Notes: generated from the letters alone by a model not told the origin. Shown: positions 53,741-62,752, counted from the stretch's first letter. The stretch is 64,000 bases of DNA from Sneathiella sp. P13V-1 (GCF_015143595.1 NZ_WYEU01000002.1:806001-870000); one strand, 5' to 3'. A program made the numbers and translations.

Positions 53741-54439
53741 ATGAGCGGAACATTCAACGGTTTTTCCAAAGATCTTCTGAAATTTTATGAAGAGCTAAAA
53801 GAAAATAACACTCGCGAATGGTTTCAGGAAAATAAGCCCAGATATCGAGAGGTCGCGCTTTTACCGATGTGCGACTTCATTCAGGATTTTGCAGAACGCC
53901 TTGACGATATAGCCCCTCGATATATTGCGGATCCGCGCCCAAATGGCGGATCCGTTTTTCGTATCCACAGGGATGTTCGGTTTTCTAAAGACAAAAAACC
54001 CTACAAGGAACATCTGGCGTGTCAGTTCCGCCATCAGGCAGGTAAAGACGCCCACGCGCCAGGCTATTATCTTCATGTGGATTTAGAAGGGGTCCGAATG
54101 GGCTGTGGTATCTGGATGCCCCCTGCCCCAAAACTTGCGCTGATCAGGGCCGCTATTAATGAAAACTCGGACAGGTGGAATGAAATCAGGACGGCACCAG
54201 AAATTCTGGATATGTTTGATGGTATCCACGGGGATGGCCTGAAGACGACCCCTAAGGGATATGCAAAAGATCACCCCAATATCGAAGATCTTCGTCGCAA
54301 AACTTTTTTCCTTATGCGAAAATGTCCACACGACATCCTGTTTAGCGAAGAATTATTAGATGTTGTTGAAGAGACATACCGCAAGGCTGATCCGTTCATG
54401 AAATTCATGACTGATGCAGTGGAACTTCCCTTTCAATAA
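53741..54439 (+). CDS. DUF2461 family protein
   Basis: A 232-residue protein with FYEELKENNTREWFQENK at the start, RIHRDVRFSKDKKPYKEHLA and YYLHVDLEGVRMGCGIWMPP, the DUF2461 signature. The family is widespread with no known activity. It follows paaK by 15 bases and may be read through from it, although it is not a phenylacetate gene elsewhere to my knowledge. Confidence 0.85.
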   Translation: MSGTFNGFSKDLLKFYEELKENNTREWFQENKPRYREVALLPMCDFIQDFAERLDDIAPRYIADPRPNGGSVFRIHRDVRFSKDKKPYKEHLACQFRHQAGKDAHAPGYYLHVDLEGVRMGCGIWMPPAPKLALIRAAINENSDRWNEIRTAPEILDMFDGIHGDGLKTTPKGYAKDHPNIEDLRRKTFFLMRKCPHDILFSEELLDVVEETYRKADPFMKFMTDAVELPFQ

Positions 54440-54542
54440 GGGAAATCAGCTAAATCCTTAAAATTACGAAAATTTTAACTTCTGGCTGTTAGCATTCATA
54501 TAAATTGGCTTTATCGCTAAAACAGGCGAACGGAGTTGTGTG

Positions 54543-54764
54543 ATGATGAATGTAATTGAATTTCAACCGGATTCTATGCTGGACCTATACAGCACGGCGC
54601 ATTTTATGATCATGCAACAAGGTGAAAACGCGATCAACCTTCTGGACGAAGAAGCGCAGTCCCTCAGGAAAAAGGGCGCGACTGAAGAGCTGAATGCTTG
54701 CCTACATCTCTTGAGAGTAGTTCAGGAGCTGATTGATATGGAAATCAAAGGCCCCATTCACTAA
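54543..54764 (+). CDS. Small hypothetical protein
   Basis: A 73-residue, mostly helical, acidic protein (IEFQPDSMLDLYSTAHFMIM through LLRVVQELIDMEIKGPIH). I recognise no family. GGAG lies 7 bases ahead of ATG 54543; GTG 54540 and ATG 54546 are alternatives. A strong terminator directly follows the stop, which supports a real transcript. Confidence 0.6.
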   Translation: MMNVIEFQPDSMLDLYSTAHFMIMQQGENAINLLDEEAQSLRKKGATEELNACLHLLRVVQELIDMEIKGPIH

Positions 54765-54770
54765 TAAAAA

Positions 54771-54790
54771 AACCTCCCAAATGGGAGGTT
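54771..54790. terminator. Strong bidirectional terminator
   Basis: AACCTCCCA-AA-TGGGAGGTT with an A run before and a T run after. It terminates the small gene from the left and the alcohol dehydrogenase from the right. Confidence 0.9.
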
Positions 54791-54813
54791 TTTTCTTTGG
54801 TATTTTCGAACGA

Positions 54814-55863
54814 TCAGTTTTTGAGAACCACACGTCCCATAACTTTACCTTCACGAAGATCATTAAGCGCTTGATCTGCCTCACACATTGGGCGGTGATC
54901 CAAGTTCAGTGTCTGCAACTTTCCTTGCTTGGCAAGATCCATCAATTCGTGCATCTCCTCTAGGCTGCCCACGAATGTACCTTCGATTGCGATCGCTTTA
55001 ATCGGGAACATTGGAAGCGGCATAGAGAACCCGCCACCAAACAGGCCAACGATTACCAATTTACCGCCTTTTGCCAGTACGCTTGAGCCGAATTTTGCGC
55101 TGCTTTCTGCGCCAACAAAATCAATGGCACCGTTCACACCACCGTTGGTCAGACGCATCAGTTCTTTGAATTGATCGCGGTCATTTGGATCAAAAGCAGC
55201 GTCTGCGCCCGCATCAAGACCCATTTGACGTTTTTCAGGATCAATGTCAGCAACATATATTTTTGCGTTGGTAACGGATCTGGCAATGGCCAATCCAGCC
55301 ATACCAACACCACCGCAACCGATAATCAGCAAAGATCCATTATCTGTTCTGGATTTAACCTTTTTAAGAGCGCTGTAGGCGGTCAGGCCTGAGCATGTGT
55401 AGGTACAAGCGGATTCTTTGTCGATGCCTTCATAATCCAACAGGTATTTTGCATCAGGAACAACAAGGTGGTCGCTGTAACCGCCATCCACATCAATGCC
55501 GAGGGCCTGTGGCCGGTTGCACAGGTGACCATTACCCGCTTCGCAGATATGGCATTCGTCACAGCCGATCCAAGGATAAACAACGCGCTTATCGCCAATG
55601 TTTACACCGGAGACGTCATCTCCAACAGCAACAACCTCACCCACGATCTCATGACCTAGAGTAAAGGGAAGTGGGCGTTTACCCTTAACATCAAGATGTT
55701 TGCCGCCACCAAGGTCAAAATGTCCTTCCCATATGTGAATGTCACTGTGGCACACACCGCAGGCGGAGATTTTCATCAACACCTGTTTACCGCTCACTGC
55801 TGGGGCTTCTTTTGTGTTTTCTACGAGTGGCTGACCATACTCTTCAAACTGATAGCTTTTCAT
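54814..55863 (-). CDS. Zinc-dependent alcohol dehydrogenase
   Basis: A 349-residue MDR alcohol dehydrogenase. The catalytic zinc site is CGVCHSDIHIWEG and GHEIVGEVVAVG, the structural zinc loop CDECHICEAGNGHLC, and the NAD site GCGGVGMAGLAIARS. It should oxidise a primary or aromatic alcohol. AAGGGA precedes ATG 55863. It is monocistronic. Confidence 0.9.
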   Translation of the reverse strand: MKSYQFEEYGQPLVENTKEAPAVSGKQVLMKISACGVCHSDIHIWEGHFDLGGGKHLDVKGKRPLPFTLGHEIVGEVVAVGDDVSGVNIGDKRVVYPWIGCDECHICEAGNGHLCNRPQALGIDVDGGYSDHLVVPDAKYLLDYEGIDKESACTYTCSGLTAYSALKKVKSRTDNGSLLIIGCGGVGMAGLAIARSVTNAKIYVADIDPEKRQMGLDAGADAAFDPNDRDQFKELMRLTNGGVNGAIDFVGAESSAKFGSSVLAKGGKLVIVGLFGGGFSMPLPMFPIKAIAIEGTFVGSLEEMHELMDLAKQGKLQTLNLDHRPMCEADQALNDLREGKVMGRVVLKN

Positions 55864-55965
55864 GATTATCCCTTGCGCTCCTGCTGGATCTTATTGCTTC
55901 TTTTTATGAAATCCTATGGAGACACAATACCAAGCCGGGCAGCTTAGTAAAACACCTATTTATGA

Positions 55966-56646
55966 CTATCCTGTCGAAGCTGGTAAGAATTGCCCTCCGT
56001 CTTCAAGAAACTCTCTGATAGCCTTGTCAAATGGAGCCACCAGATTTCTATTCTTGCTGGAAAGCCATACATGGTAGGTTAATTTAGACGCCAACAGGAT
56101 TGTTTTTTCTTTTTCCAGCTTAAAAGCATTCACCATTCCTTCTGGCAGTAAAATGGCATCAACGCGTTTTTTTCGAAATATTGAGTGAAGAGTATCTATA
56201 TTATCTACAGCTACTATATTTCGAGGGACGAAATTTTTTACAGCTTCATCCATCCAAACCCAACCCCGCAGAATTCCTATTTTCCCCTTATAATCCTGAT
56301 ATTTTTTCAAATCTGGGACGCGGCTGACAAACATTCCATTTGTCGTGAAAAGTGGAGTTGGAACCTTAATGGCGCTGCTGCCTACCCGTCTTTTATAATA
56401 GCTGATCCGCCCAACTTCTCCGTCAATATCGTGACTGAGAAGCATTTTCGTTCCACGTTTTCCTGGAATGTACAAAATTTTAGCGCAAATGCCGTTTTTG
56501 GATAACTGTTTCTCTAGTTGAGAGGCTAGTGAGGGATAGTTTTCAAAGCTCGAATCTGCAGCCAGGTTTAAGCAATCCGCATAGGCATTAGCGCTCACTA
56601 GTAGTGACGCCAAGCACCCTAGAATAAACTTAAACAAAACACCCAT
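55966..56646 (-). CDS. Periplasmic binding-like protein, orphan
   Basis: A 226-residue protein with a Sec signal ending NAYA (cleavage about residue 23). Residues ~24-226 look like a short family 3-type binding fold (KIGILRGWVWMDEAVKNFVP, DALLPEG-like strand). No transporter gene is beside it. Like 7426-8307, it may belong to the group of orphan binding proteins that feed sensors. A weak ribosome site precedes ATG 56646. Confidence 0.6.
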   Translation of the reverse strand: MGVLFKFILGCLASLLVSANAYADCLNLAADSSFENYPSLASQLEKQLSKNGICAKILYIPGKRGTKMLLSHDIDGEVGRISYYKRRVGSSAIKVPTPLFTTNGMFVSRVPDLKKYQDYKGKIGILRGWVWMDEAVKNFVPRNIVAVDNIDTLHSIFRKKRVDAILLPEGMVNAFKLEKEKTILLASKLTYHVWLSSKNRNLVAPFDKAIREFLEDGGQFLPASTG

Positions 56647-56757
56647 TCATCAACTACCTTTCGCCCCCACACTTAAGATAGTGCAAATATATCAGTTTAG
56701 ATAAGCATTACAATAATATAGGGATAGAGAGAAATACCAAAACAGCGTTTTTCAGCT

Positions 56758-56783
56758 TGGTGAAGCGTGATGACGCTTCACCA
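56758..56783. other. Perfect hairpin downstream of the pirin gene
   Basis: TGGTGAAGCGT, loop GATG, ACGCTTCACCA: 11 perfect pairs. It follows the pirin stop on the minus strand but lacks a clear T run, so it may be a processing site, a weak terminator or a binding site. Confidence 0.5.
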
Positions 56784-56802
56784 TATTTCTTGTCAAAAAG
56801 AC

Positions 56803-57639
56803 TTAAAAACGGCCTGCCTGATAATCATCAAAGGCTTGAAGCACTTCCGATCTTGTGTTCATGACGAAAGGCCCACCCCTGACGATATCTTCCTTGATCT
56901 GCTTACCAGAGACAAAAAGGCAACGAGAAGGTCCGTCTTCGGCCTTCACAGTAACTTCGTCGCCATAATTCAAGACAGCGAGGTCACCTTGATGGATTTC
57001 TCTTTCGCCAACCGTTGTGATGCCTTCAATACCAAAAACAAAAGCATGATGATCTTCATCTACCGCTTGCGTGAAGTCTTGGCCTTCTTCAAGTTCAATA
57101 TCCATAAACTGAGGTGTGGTAATCTCGTTGGTCACCGGCCCAACATCACCCGAGGATAATTCACCCGCCACCAATCTGACATTCACACCATCAACATTGA
57201 TGACGGGGATGCTTTCAGGTGGAAATTCCTGATATCCCGGGTCCATCATTTTATGTGTAGAAGGCAAATTCACCCAAAGCTGGAACCCTTTTAAGAGCCC
57301 CTCTTCCTGTTCCGGCATTTCAGAATGGATAATTCCACGGCCAGCTGTCATCCACTGTACACCCCCCGGGATAATCACGCCTTCATGGCCTGCGTTATCC
57401 TTGTGTCGCATACGGCCCGCCAAAAGATAAGTAACGGTTTCAAACCCGCGATGAGGATGTGAAGGAAAACCCCCGATGTAATCCTGCGGTTGGTCCGTAC
57501 CGAACACATCAAGCAGAAGAAACGGATCCAGATTATCAAGTTCCGGACCGCCAATATATCGCCGAAGTTTGACACCATCGCCATCTGAAGCCTCGACACC
57601 TTTCAGATAACCAAGAATTTCGCGTTTTTTCGTTGTCAT
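56803..57639 (-). CDS. Pirin family protein
   Basis: A 278-residue bicupin. DPFLLLDVFG and GFPSHPHRGFETVTYLLAG carry the metal-binding histidines, followed by GGVQWMTAGRGIIHSEMPE and a second cupin. Bacterial pirins are quercetin-2,3-dioxygenase-like or act as protein cofactors; the in vivo role here is unclear. ATG 57639 is chosen (AAGG upstream) over an in-frame start at 57678. Confidence 0.88.
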   Translation of the reverse strand: MTTKKREILGYLKGVEASDGDGVKLRRYIGGPELDNLDPFLLLDVFGTDQPQDYIGGFPSHPHRGFETVTYLLAGRMRHKDNAGHEGVIIPGGVQWMTAGRGIIHSEMPEQEEGLLKGFQLWVNLPSTHKMMDPGYQEFPPESIPVINVDGVNVRLVAGELSSGDVGPVTNEITTPQFMDIELEEGQDFTQAVDEDHHAFVFGIEGITTVGEREIHQGDLAVLNYGDEVTVKAEDGPSRCLFVSGKQIKEDIVRGGPFVMNTRSEVLQAFDDYQAGRF

Positions 57640-57739
57640 CGTTTCAACCTTAAAAACGCACCCCTTTCGGCATAACATAAGGTCAAATGACAGGAATTAA
57701 ACCAAAATCTTTGAAAAAAGTATGAAGAGTGAGATGCAT

Positions 57740-57776
57740 GGCGGGAAGTTGCCTCCCCTGGACTAAACTTCCCGCC
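57740..57776. other. Strong inverted repeat between the oxygenase-like gene and pirin
   Basis: GGCGGGAAGTT, 15 bases, AACTTCCCGCC: perfect 11-bp arms. On the minus strand it lies between the stop of the gene at 57800 and the pirin start, with a T run a little later, so it is either a terminator or an operator. Confidence 0.55.
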
Positions 57777-57799
57777 GTCTCCCCCCTCTGGGAATTGCA

Positions 57800-58753
57800 T
57801 TAATAATTCTGTCCGCCTTCCGGAGGCTGGAACACAGACAAGATTTTCTCTTTCCAAACCTTGTCTTCATAAAAATCGCCTGGCTCCTGATAAGAAATGC
57901 CGCGGCGTTTCATTTCCGCGCAGAAAATATCAGCGACCAACTGTGGTGTTAAATCATGTGTGTGATCATCATATGACGCGGCTTCAGCCTCGTTTTTAAA
58001 ACAATGAGCTTTCCACAATACGGACACCCGGACCTGTCCGAAGTCAAAAACCTCCCGCAGCTTTCCATCGTCGATCAGTTCCCATTGATCTTTTTCATTG
58101 AGTTGCAGGATCGCGTCATAGCCAACATCATCATAATTCTGGCGCTGTTCTGCAGGACCAATCCCGCCAACGCGATGATACATATATTCGTTATCCGCCA
58201 ACACACAGCGATTAAAGTATGGCGGAGATTCTGTTCTCGACGGTTGCCCAAGTCCGTCTGGCCAATATTCAAATTCACCGCCAATTCCGTCGTAAAACCA
58301 TGTAATGGCCGATGCTACAGGAATTGCCCATTCGTGAAACAGGCCCGAATACCCCATAGGTGCCAGCATCCAGCTTGGAACTTCCTTGTTCTGAGCCCCG
58401 CGGAAGAACGGCAGGTCCAAATGAAAAGGCGCTTCGGGTGTCGGTAGGTTCAGGTTTGTCATCATGGCGACAGGGCGAATAACTTCCGCTTGAAATGATG
58501 ACTTGGCGGCTTCGATAAAGCGTTCATTGTGAAAGAACGGCTCTGCGCCCTCAAAAACCACATTCCCACCTAACGCCCAAAAATTACGGAACCAGCCACC
58601 AGCCAATTGTTCATCATTCTTATGGACTGCCGCTAGAGTCTTATAGGGTGCCCCTTTTCGAATGAGGTTCATGATGCCATCAGCATCATCAAATGCTTTG
58701 TCCATCTTTATGGGAGGTGCTAGCAGGTTTTTGCTGCGAACTATTCTGTTCAT
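57800..58753 (-). CDS. Hypothetical protein, possible 2-oxoglutarate/Fe(II)-dependent oxygenase
   Basis: A 317-residue soluble protein that I cannot place in a named family. It has HLD (residues 111-113) in PFHLDLPFFRG, a later His193 in YMYHRVGG and Arg242-X-Ser244 in VRVSVLW. This order (HxD, then His, then RxS) is that of 2OG-Fe(II) oxygenases, but the 49-residue gap between His193 and Arg242 is wider than usual. It is divergent from a GcvA-type LysR gene, a common layout for a catabolic enzyme and its regulator. Confidence 0.45.
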   Translation of the reverse strand: MNRIVRSKNLLAPPIKMDKAFDDADGIMNLIRKGAPYKTLAAVHKNDEQLAGGWFRNFWALGGNVVFEGAEPFFHNERFIEAAKSSFQAEVIRPVAMMTNLNLPTPEAPFHLDLPFFRGAQNKEVPSWMLAPMGYSGLFHEWAIPVASAITWFYDGIGGEFEYWPDGLGQPSRTESPPYFNRCVLADNEYMYHRVGGIGPAEQRQNYDDVGYDAILQLNEKDQWELIDDGKLREVFDFGQVRVSVLWKAHCFKNEAEAASYDDHTHDLTPQLVADIFCAEMKRRGISYQEPGDFYEDKVWKEKILSVFQPPEGGQNY

Positions 58754-58891
58754 GACCGTTATCCAGTTCTTTTTGTTCTGAAGATAGGTAACTTGCGCAG
58801 CATGCTATCCAGACATTCGTTCTACAGCAAACGACTTATATTTGCGCATGCATTAGAAAATGTTATGCTGGGTTAGATAATGTGAGGAATA

Positions 58892-59752
58892 ATGAAAAGA
58901 GAACTTCCCCCACTCAATCAGCTTAAGAGTTTTGAAGCCGCTGCAAGACATCAAAGCTTCGCTGCAGCAGCACTGGAGTTACACGTAACACCAGCTGCGG
59001 TCAGCAGGCTTGTGAAGTCACTGGAAGAATATCTGGAAGTACCTCTTTTTAACCGTGGAGCCAGTCACGTCACTCTCACATCGCACGGGCAAAAATATCT
59101 GGGACGTATCACTGGTGCCTTAGATGAAATTGCTGTTGCAACATCAGAAATAAGAGGCGAATGGGAGCGAAAACTGACCATCGCTGCTTTTCCATCCGTT
59201 GCCCAAAGGTGGCTCATCCCAGTGTGGGCCGAATTTTCAAAACGTTATCCCAATATGAAGATTGAAGTCAGGAACACGATGACCCCACCTGGTCATGGTG
59301 CTGATGGAATTGACGCCTCCATCCGCGTGGTCCCTCCCAACGACACAACCTTGATTTGGGAGAAAATCCACAACGATACTTTATTCCCTGTATGCAGTCC
59401 TTCTTATCTCAAGCAATGTGTAAATGGCCGTTATACGCGCATACACTGCCGAACGCGAAACTACGATTGGGGTAACTGGTATGAACATGCAAAAATCCCC
59501 AAACCCCAAAGTCAGCACATTGCGGACATGGAATTCGATAGTCTTTTGTCCGCGATTGAGGCGGCTATTCAGGGAATTGGCGTTACAGTTGCCATCAGAA
59601 GCGTCGTGGAACCTGAGCTAAACTCTGGCGCTCTTGTTCCTGCTTTTCCGAACATCTCCCCCATACCTTGTCCTTTTTACCTTACCTACCCCCAGTTTCG
59701 CGCCAACCACCCTACCCTTACGGCGTTTATGGAATTTGTGACGAAAAAGTAA
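58892..59752 (+). CDS. LysR family transcriptional regulator (GcvA-like)
   Basis: A 286-residue LysR protein. LPPLNQLKSFEAAARHQSFA followed by AALELHVTPAAVSRLVKSLE is the GcvA-branch HTH. The effector domain ends FMEFVTKK. AGGAATA precedes ATG 58892. Being divergent from the possible oxygenase at 57800-58753, it may regulate it; GCAT...ATGC half-sites lie at 58846-58868. Confidence 0.85.
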   Translation: MKRELPPLNQLKSFEAAARHQSFAAAALELHVTPAAVSRLVKSLEEYLEVPLFNRGASHVTLTSHGQKYLGRITGALDEIAVATSEIRGEWERKLTIAAFPSVAQRWLIPVWAEFSKRYPNMKIEVRNTMTPPGHGADGIDASIRVVPPNDTTLIWEKIHNDTLFPVCSPSYLKQCVNGRYTRIHCRTRNYDWGNWYEHAKIPKPQSQHIADMEFDSLLSAIEAAIQGIGVTVAIRSVVEPELNSGALVPAFPNISPIPCPFYLTYPQFRANHPTLTAFMEFVTKK

Positions 59753-59798
59753 GAGTTGATTGGCAGCTTAAAATCAACCTTGTTTAGTTTTTATAAAT

Positions 59799-59814
59799 TA
59801 CATTATGTTATGTA
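59799..59814. promoter_or_regulatory. Palindrome ahead of the second LysR gene
   Basis: TACAT-N6-ATGTA, extended partly by TTATA and TATAA outside. It is 27 bases before ATG 59842 and has the form of a T-N11-A LysR-type site, so autoregulation is likely. Confidence 0.4.
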
Positions 59815-59841
59815 TAAACACCTCAATAACAAGGAATGTAA

Positions 59842-60699
59842 ATGTCAAATCGCACCCTCGATATAGATGCAGTACAGGCATTTGTTCATGTCGCTGAACT
59901 GGGCAGCTTTACCCATACGGCCAAAGCCATGCGGACGACCCAATCTGGAGTGAGCCTTAAACTAAAACGCCTAGAGGAGCGATTAGGCTATAAACTCTTG
60001 GAGCGAACCCCACGCCGCGTCAGCCTGACAGAAAAGGGGTCCATTTTTCTCGATAAAGCGAAAGATCTGCTTGTAGCCCATGAAGATGCCCTTCAAATAT
60101 CAAATAACACCAAGATCAAGCTAGCAATCGGCATTAGTGATCATGTCGCAGGTCCAGAGCTGCCGTCACTCATTTCCAGAATAAACACACATGACCCAAA
60201 ATTGTTGATTGAAATCCGCATCGCCTCTTCCGCCGATTTGTTACGCTCTTTTGATCAGCGGGAACTGGATACCGTTTTGGTAAGGTTCAACAAAGATCGC
60301 ACAGACAGTGAAGTAATAGCCTATGAAAAATACAGCTGGTTTGCGGCACCAAATTGGAAAATGAAGGCTGGAGATCCTCTTCCACTTGCAACAATGCCAG
60401 AACCTTGTGGTGTGAGGCATATGGCCGGTTTACTTCTGGATGAGGACGGCATCAAGTGGACCGAAACTTTTGTTGGCGGCGGCATACCTGCTGTATCTGC
60501 GGCCGTCATCGCAGGCCTTGGCATTTCAGCACTTCCCGCACGCATGTTGCCTATGGGTGCCAAAGATGTTGGGCAGGAACTTGGCCTTCCCGAATTGCCT
60601 CGCCTGCCGATTACGCTACATACGCGGGTTGTTGATCAGCGTTCCCGGCAAGCGATTGACGTTCTATCTGCGGCTTTCAAAGCTGTTGTGCGTGATTAA
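59842..60699 (+). CDS. LysR family transcriptional regulator
   Basis: A 285-residue LysR protein with HTH AVQAFVHVAELGSFTHTAKA, then MRTTQSGVSLKLKRLEERLG; the effector domain is standard. AAGGA precedes ATG 59842. It is convergent with the tautomerase gene 25 bases downstream and follows another LysR gene by 89 bases; the two are not close paralogues by eye. Target and effector unknown. Confidence 0.85.
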   Translation: MSNRTLDIDAVQAFVHVAELGSFTHTAKAMRTTQSGVSLKLKRLEERLGYKLLERTPRRVSLTEKGSIFLDKAKDLLVAHEDALQISNNTKIKLAIGISDHVAGPELPSLISRINTHDPKLLIEIRIASSADLLRSFDQRELDTVLVRFNKDRTDSEVIAYEKYSWFAAPNWKMKAGDPLPLATMPEPCGVRHMAGLLLDEDGIKWTETFVGGGIPAVSAAVIAGLGISALPARMLPMGAKDVGQELGLPELPRLPITLHTRVVDQRSRQAIDVLSAAFKAVVRD

Positions 60700-60724
60700 A
60701 ACGACCCAGCAACAAAGGATCGCT

Positions 60725-61114
60725 TCAATCAGCCAGCGCGTATTGCGCTAAGCCATTGCCCATAGACCAGTTTTCGGGTTGAGCCTCAACGATATTGATG
60801 AGGATGTCTTCTGAGCGCACGCCAGGATCCAGCCGAAGCCGTTCAACAATTTTTTGAAATAGTGCTTTCTTCTGATCCTTATTGCGGGTGTTCATCGCAA
60901 AGATCTGTATATAGATCAAATCCTGACTTCTTTGTACATTCAGATACTTGCCGTTATAGCTAAAGTTGGCTGCTGACAGTTCATTTACAGTCATGAATTG
61001 ATCATCTTCAGGAACATTAAAAGTCTCACGCATCGCTAAATAGATGTTATCCATAACAGAACGGCGATAACTGTCTGATTTACCTTCAATGAGTGAGATA
61101 TTGACCAAGGGCAT
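60725..61114 (-). CDS. Tautomerase family protein
   Basis: A 129-residue protein of the tautomerase superfamily: after Met removal the chain starts with Pro1 (MPLVNISLIEG), the catalytic base, and has RRSVMDNIYLAMRETFNV and IVERLRLDPGVRSEDILINI. It is a double-length (cis-CaaD/MIF-like) form. It may isomerise or dehalogenate small carbonyl acids. AAAGGA precedes ATG 61114. Confidence 0.8.
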   Translation of the reverse strand: MPLVNISLIEGKSDSYRRSVMDNIYLAMRETFNVPEDDQFMTVNELSAANFSYNGKYLNVQRSQDLIYIQIFAMNTRNKDQKKALFQKIVERLRLDPGVRSEDILINIVEAQPENWSMGNGLAQYALAD

Positions 61115-61300
61115 ACACGTTTCCTTTCACAAGTATTAGTGCCTGCCTGGAAGATATTGCGAATATATTTATTTTTAAATCCGATAGAATCAGATTTCTG
61201 TCATAACAAAATTTAATTTATGAAAATTCACCCCGAGAAATTTGCCTTTGTGTTTAAATATCCTACCCTTCCTGTAGAGACATTTTGTATGAGGTTTTCT

Positions 61301-61675
61301 ATGAAGTTCACGTTTTTATTCCTGATCAGTTTCTTCTTATACGCCGTTGGGCCAGCAATAATTAATCCCGGCTTACAACAGGGCTATGCTTTGGCAAAAA
61401 GCGACAAAGCCAAGAGCAAAGTAGATGGCCTCAGTAAAAGCAAAGAGGTGAGAGACGGTAAAAGTGACCGTATGCTCGAGAAACTAGAAGGAGAGCGCGA
61501 CAGGAAAACGGAAAAAGCGCAAGATCAGTATGATCGAAGCAGTGACAAAGCCTCGCGAACTGAAGATGAGGACAAAAAAGCGAAAACCATGGAAAAAGCG
61601 ACAACTAAACAAGATTCCATGATTGAGAAAACAAACAAGAAGTTCGACAAAAACTCCAGCAAGCTCAAAAAATAG
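61301..61675 (+). CDS. Exported Lys/Asp/Glu-rich hypothetical protein
   Basis: A 124-residue protein with an N-terminal signal peptide (MKFTFLFLISFFLYAVG, cleavage perhaps near YALA) followed by about 90 residues that are nearly all charged (K, D, E, R, S, T) with heptad-like DRKTEKAQDQYDRSSDKASR. The mature part is probably helical or disordered. No family recognised. ATG 61301 has AGG upstream; ATG 61289 and 61220 are in frame. A strong terminator follows. Confidence 0.6.
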   Translation: MKFTFLFLISFFLYAVGPAIINPGLQQGYALAKSDKAKSKVDGLSKSKEVRDGKSDRMLEKLEGERDRKTEKAQDQYDRSSDKASRTEDEDKKAKTMEKATTKQDSMIEKTNKKFDKNSSKLKK

Positions 61676-61696
61676 GTTTTCTTTCCTAGAAAAAGA

Positions 61697-61725
61697 AAAG
61701 GGCAGTAGAAAATCTACTGCCCTTT
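61697..61725. terminator. Terminator between the charged exported protein and tRNA-Arg
   Basis: AAAGGGCAGTAGA, loop AAA, TCTACTGCCCTTT: ten perfect GC-rich pairs with A and T flanks, able to serve both strands. Confidence 0.88.
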
Positions 61726-61729
61726 ATTC

Positions 61730-61806
61730 TGGCGATCCCGGTACGACTCGAACGTACGACCTACAGATTAGAAGTCTGTTGCTCTATCCAGCTGAGCTAC
61801 GGGACC
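61730..61806 (-). tRNA. tRNA-Arg (anticodon UCU)
   Basis: On the minus strand, acceptor GGTCCCG pairs with CGGGATC (one G-T), the D arm reads GCTCAGCTGGATAGAGC, the anticodon arm ACAGA-CTTCTAA-TCTGT carries TCT, the T loop is GTTCGAGTC, and CCA is encoded. It decodes AGA. Confidence 0.96.
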
Positions 61807-61820
61807 TTTATGAGTAACCT

Positions 61821-62123
61821 TTAACCGCGGACGCGGCTAAAAGCAAAATTATCAGCGTAAGCTTTGATGTTCAGTTTGCGCTCTTTTGGCTCCTGCACAT
61901 TAAACGGAATACCGTTTTTCTCGCAGAACGCGATAGCACTTTCTTTGTCATCAAAGTTCAGGGAAACCTGTGCGGAAGTATCACGGGAGCCTGTCCAACC
62001 CATCAAAGGATCTGCAAAGCGGGCGCTACCCGGTGTATAATCCAAACGCCATTTCTTCATCCGGCCGCGGCCAGATTGCATGGCATTTTTTGCAGGTCTG
62101 TAAATTTTAGCTTTCAAGCTCAT
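61821..62123 (-). CDS. ETC complex I subunit, NDUFS4-like
   Basis: A 100-residue homologue of the accessory complex I subunit NDUFS4 (18 kDa): AKIYRPAKNAMQSGRGRMKK, WRLDYTPG, DPLMGWTGSRDTSAQVSLNF and FAFSRVRG. This subunit is confined to alphaproteobacteria and mitochondria and stabilises the matrix arm of NADH dehydrogenase. It lies 5 bases after the PA14 gene. The context is odd, but the motif match is strong. Confidence 0.92.
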   Translation of the reverse strand: MSLKAKIYRPAKNAMQSGRGRMKKWRLDYTPGSARFADPLMGWTGSRDTSAQVSLNFDDKESAIAFCEKNGIPFNVQEPKERKLNIKAYADNFAFSRVRG

Positions 62124-62128
62124 ACCTG

Positions 62129-62752
62129 TTATTTCCCAATATGCGCAAATGCCGTCGCCGGCACATAATCAATTTCTTCCGGTCCAGGCGGATCCCAGTA
62201 TAGTTCCAGCGTGGACGTATTCTTCTTCTCAAAGTAGAGAATACGCACCGGATACCAGCCCGGCTCAGAAATCTCAAGCGTTATTTCATCTGAAAACCGA
62301 TCTGCGTGAACATCAGGGTCTTCATGAACGAGTTTTCCGCCAATTGTTACACGTACACCATCATTAGAGTGTACCATGACAGTATAATTGCCAGTTCTTT
62401 CGAAATTGATAAAACCTGTGATATCGGCTCCCACTAAATCATTCGCCCCGGATGTCAGCACGTCCCCAGTGCCGACCTGATAATTTAGCATAGGAATTGG
62501 GGGGCCATCTTTGCCCTTTTCATATTCCATCCACTCTTCGAACTGGCGAATACTATTGAGTTTCACGCCATAGTATTTCACTGCCAAGCCTGGCTTTAAA
62601 TTTTCTGCGGTTGGCTGAGGGCTTGCCGGGGCCATTCCAGAAATGGATGACGCCAGTGTAACCCCAGATGTAAAAGCGAGCGCCCCTGTAACAACTGAAA
62701 GAGCTGCCACGCCTGTCTTTAACTTCCCTATTAATGACTTCGTGCTTTTCAT
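62129..62752 (-). CDS. PA14-domain exported protein
   Basis: A 207-residue protein with a Sec signal peptide (residues ~1-34) followed by a Pro-rich linker and a PA14-like beta domain (NFERTGNYTVMVHSNDGVRV, KLVHEDPDVHADRFSDEITL, YPVRILYFEKKNTSTLELYW). PA14 domains bind glycans or cell-wall parts. GGGAGGTG lies 7 bases before ATG 62752; an in-frame start at 62806 has none. It may be co-transcribed with the NDUFS4-like gene. Confidence 0.82.
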   Translation of the reverse strand: MKSTKSLIGKLKTGVAALSVVTGALAFTSGVTLASSISGMAPASPQPTAENLKPGLAVKYYGVKLNSIRQFEEWMEYEKGKDGPPIPMLNYQVGTGDVLTSGANDLVGADITGFINFERTGNYTVMVHSNDGVRVTIGGKLVHEDPDVHADRFSDEITLEISEPGWYPVRILYFEKKNTSTLELYWDPPGPEEIDYVPATAFAHIGK

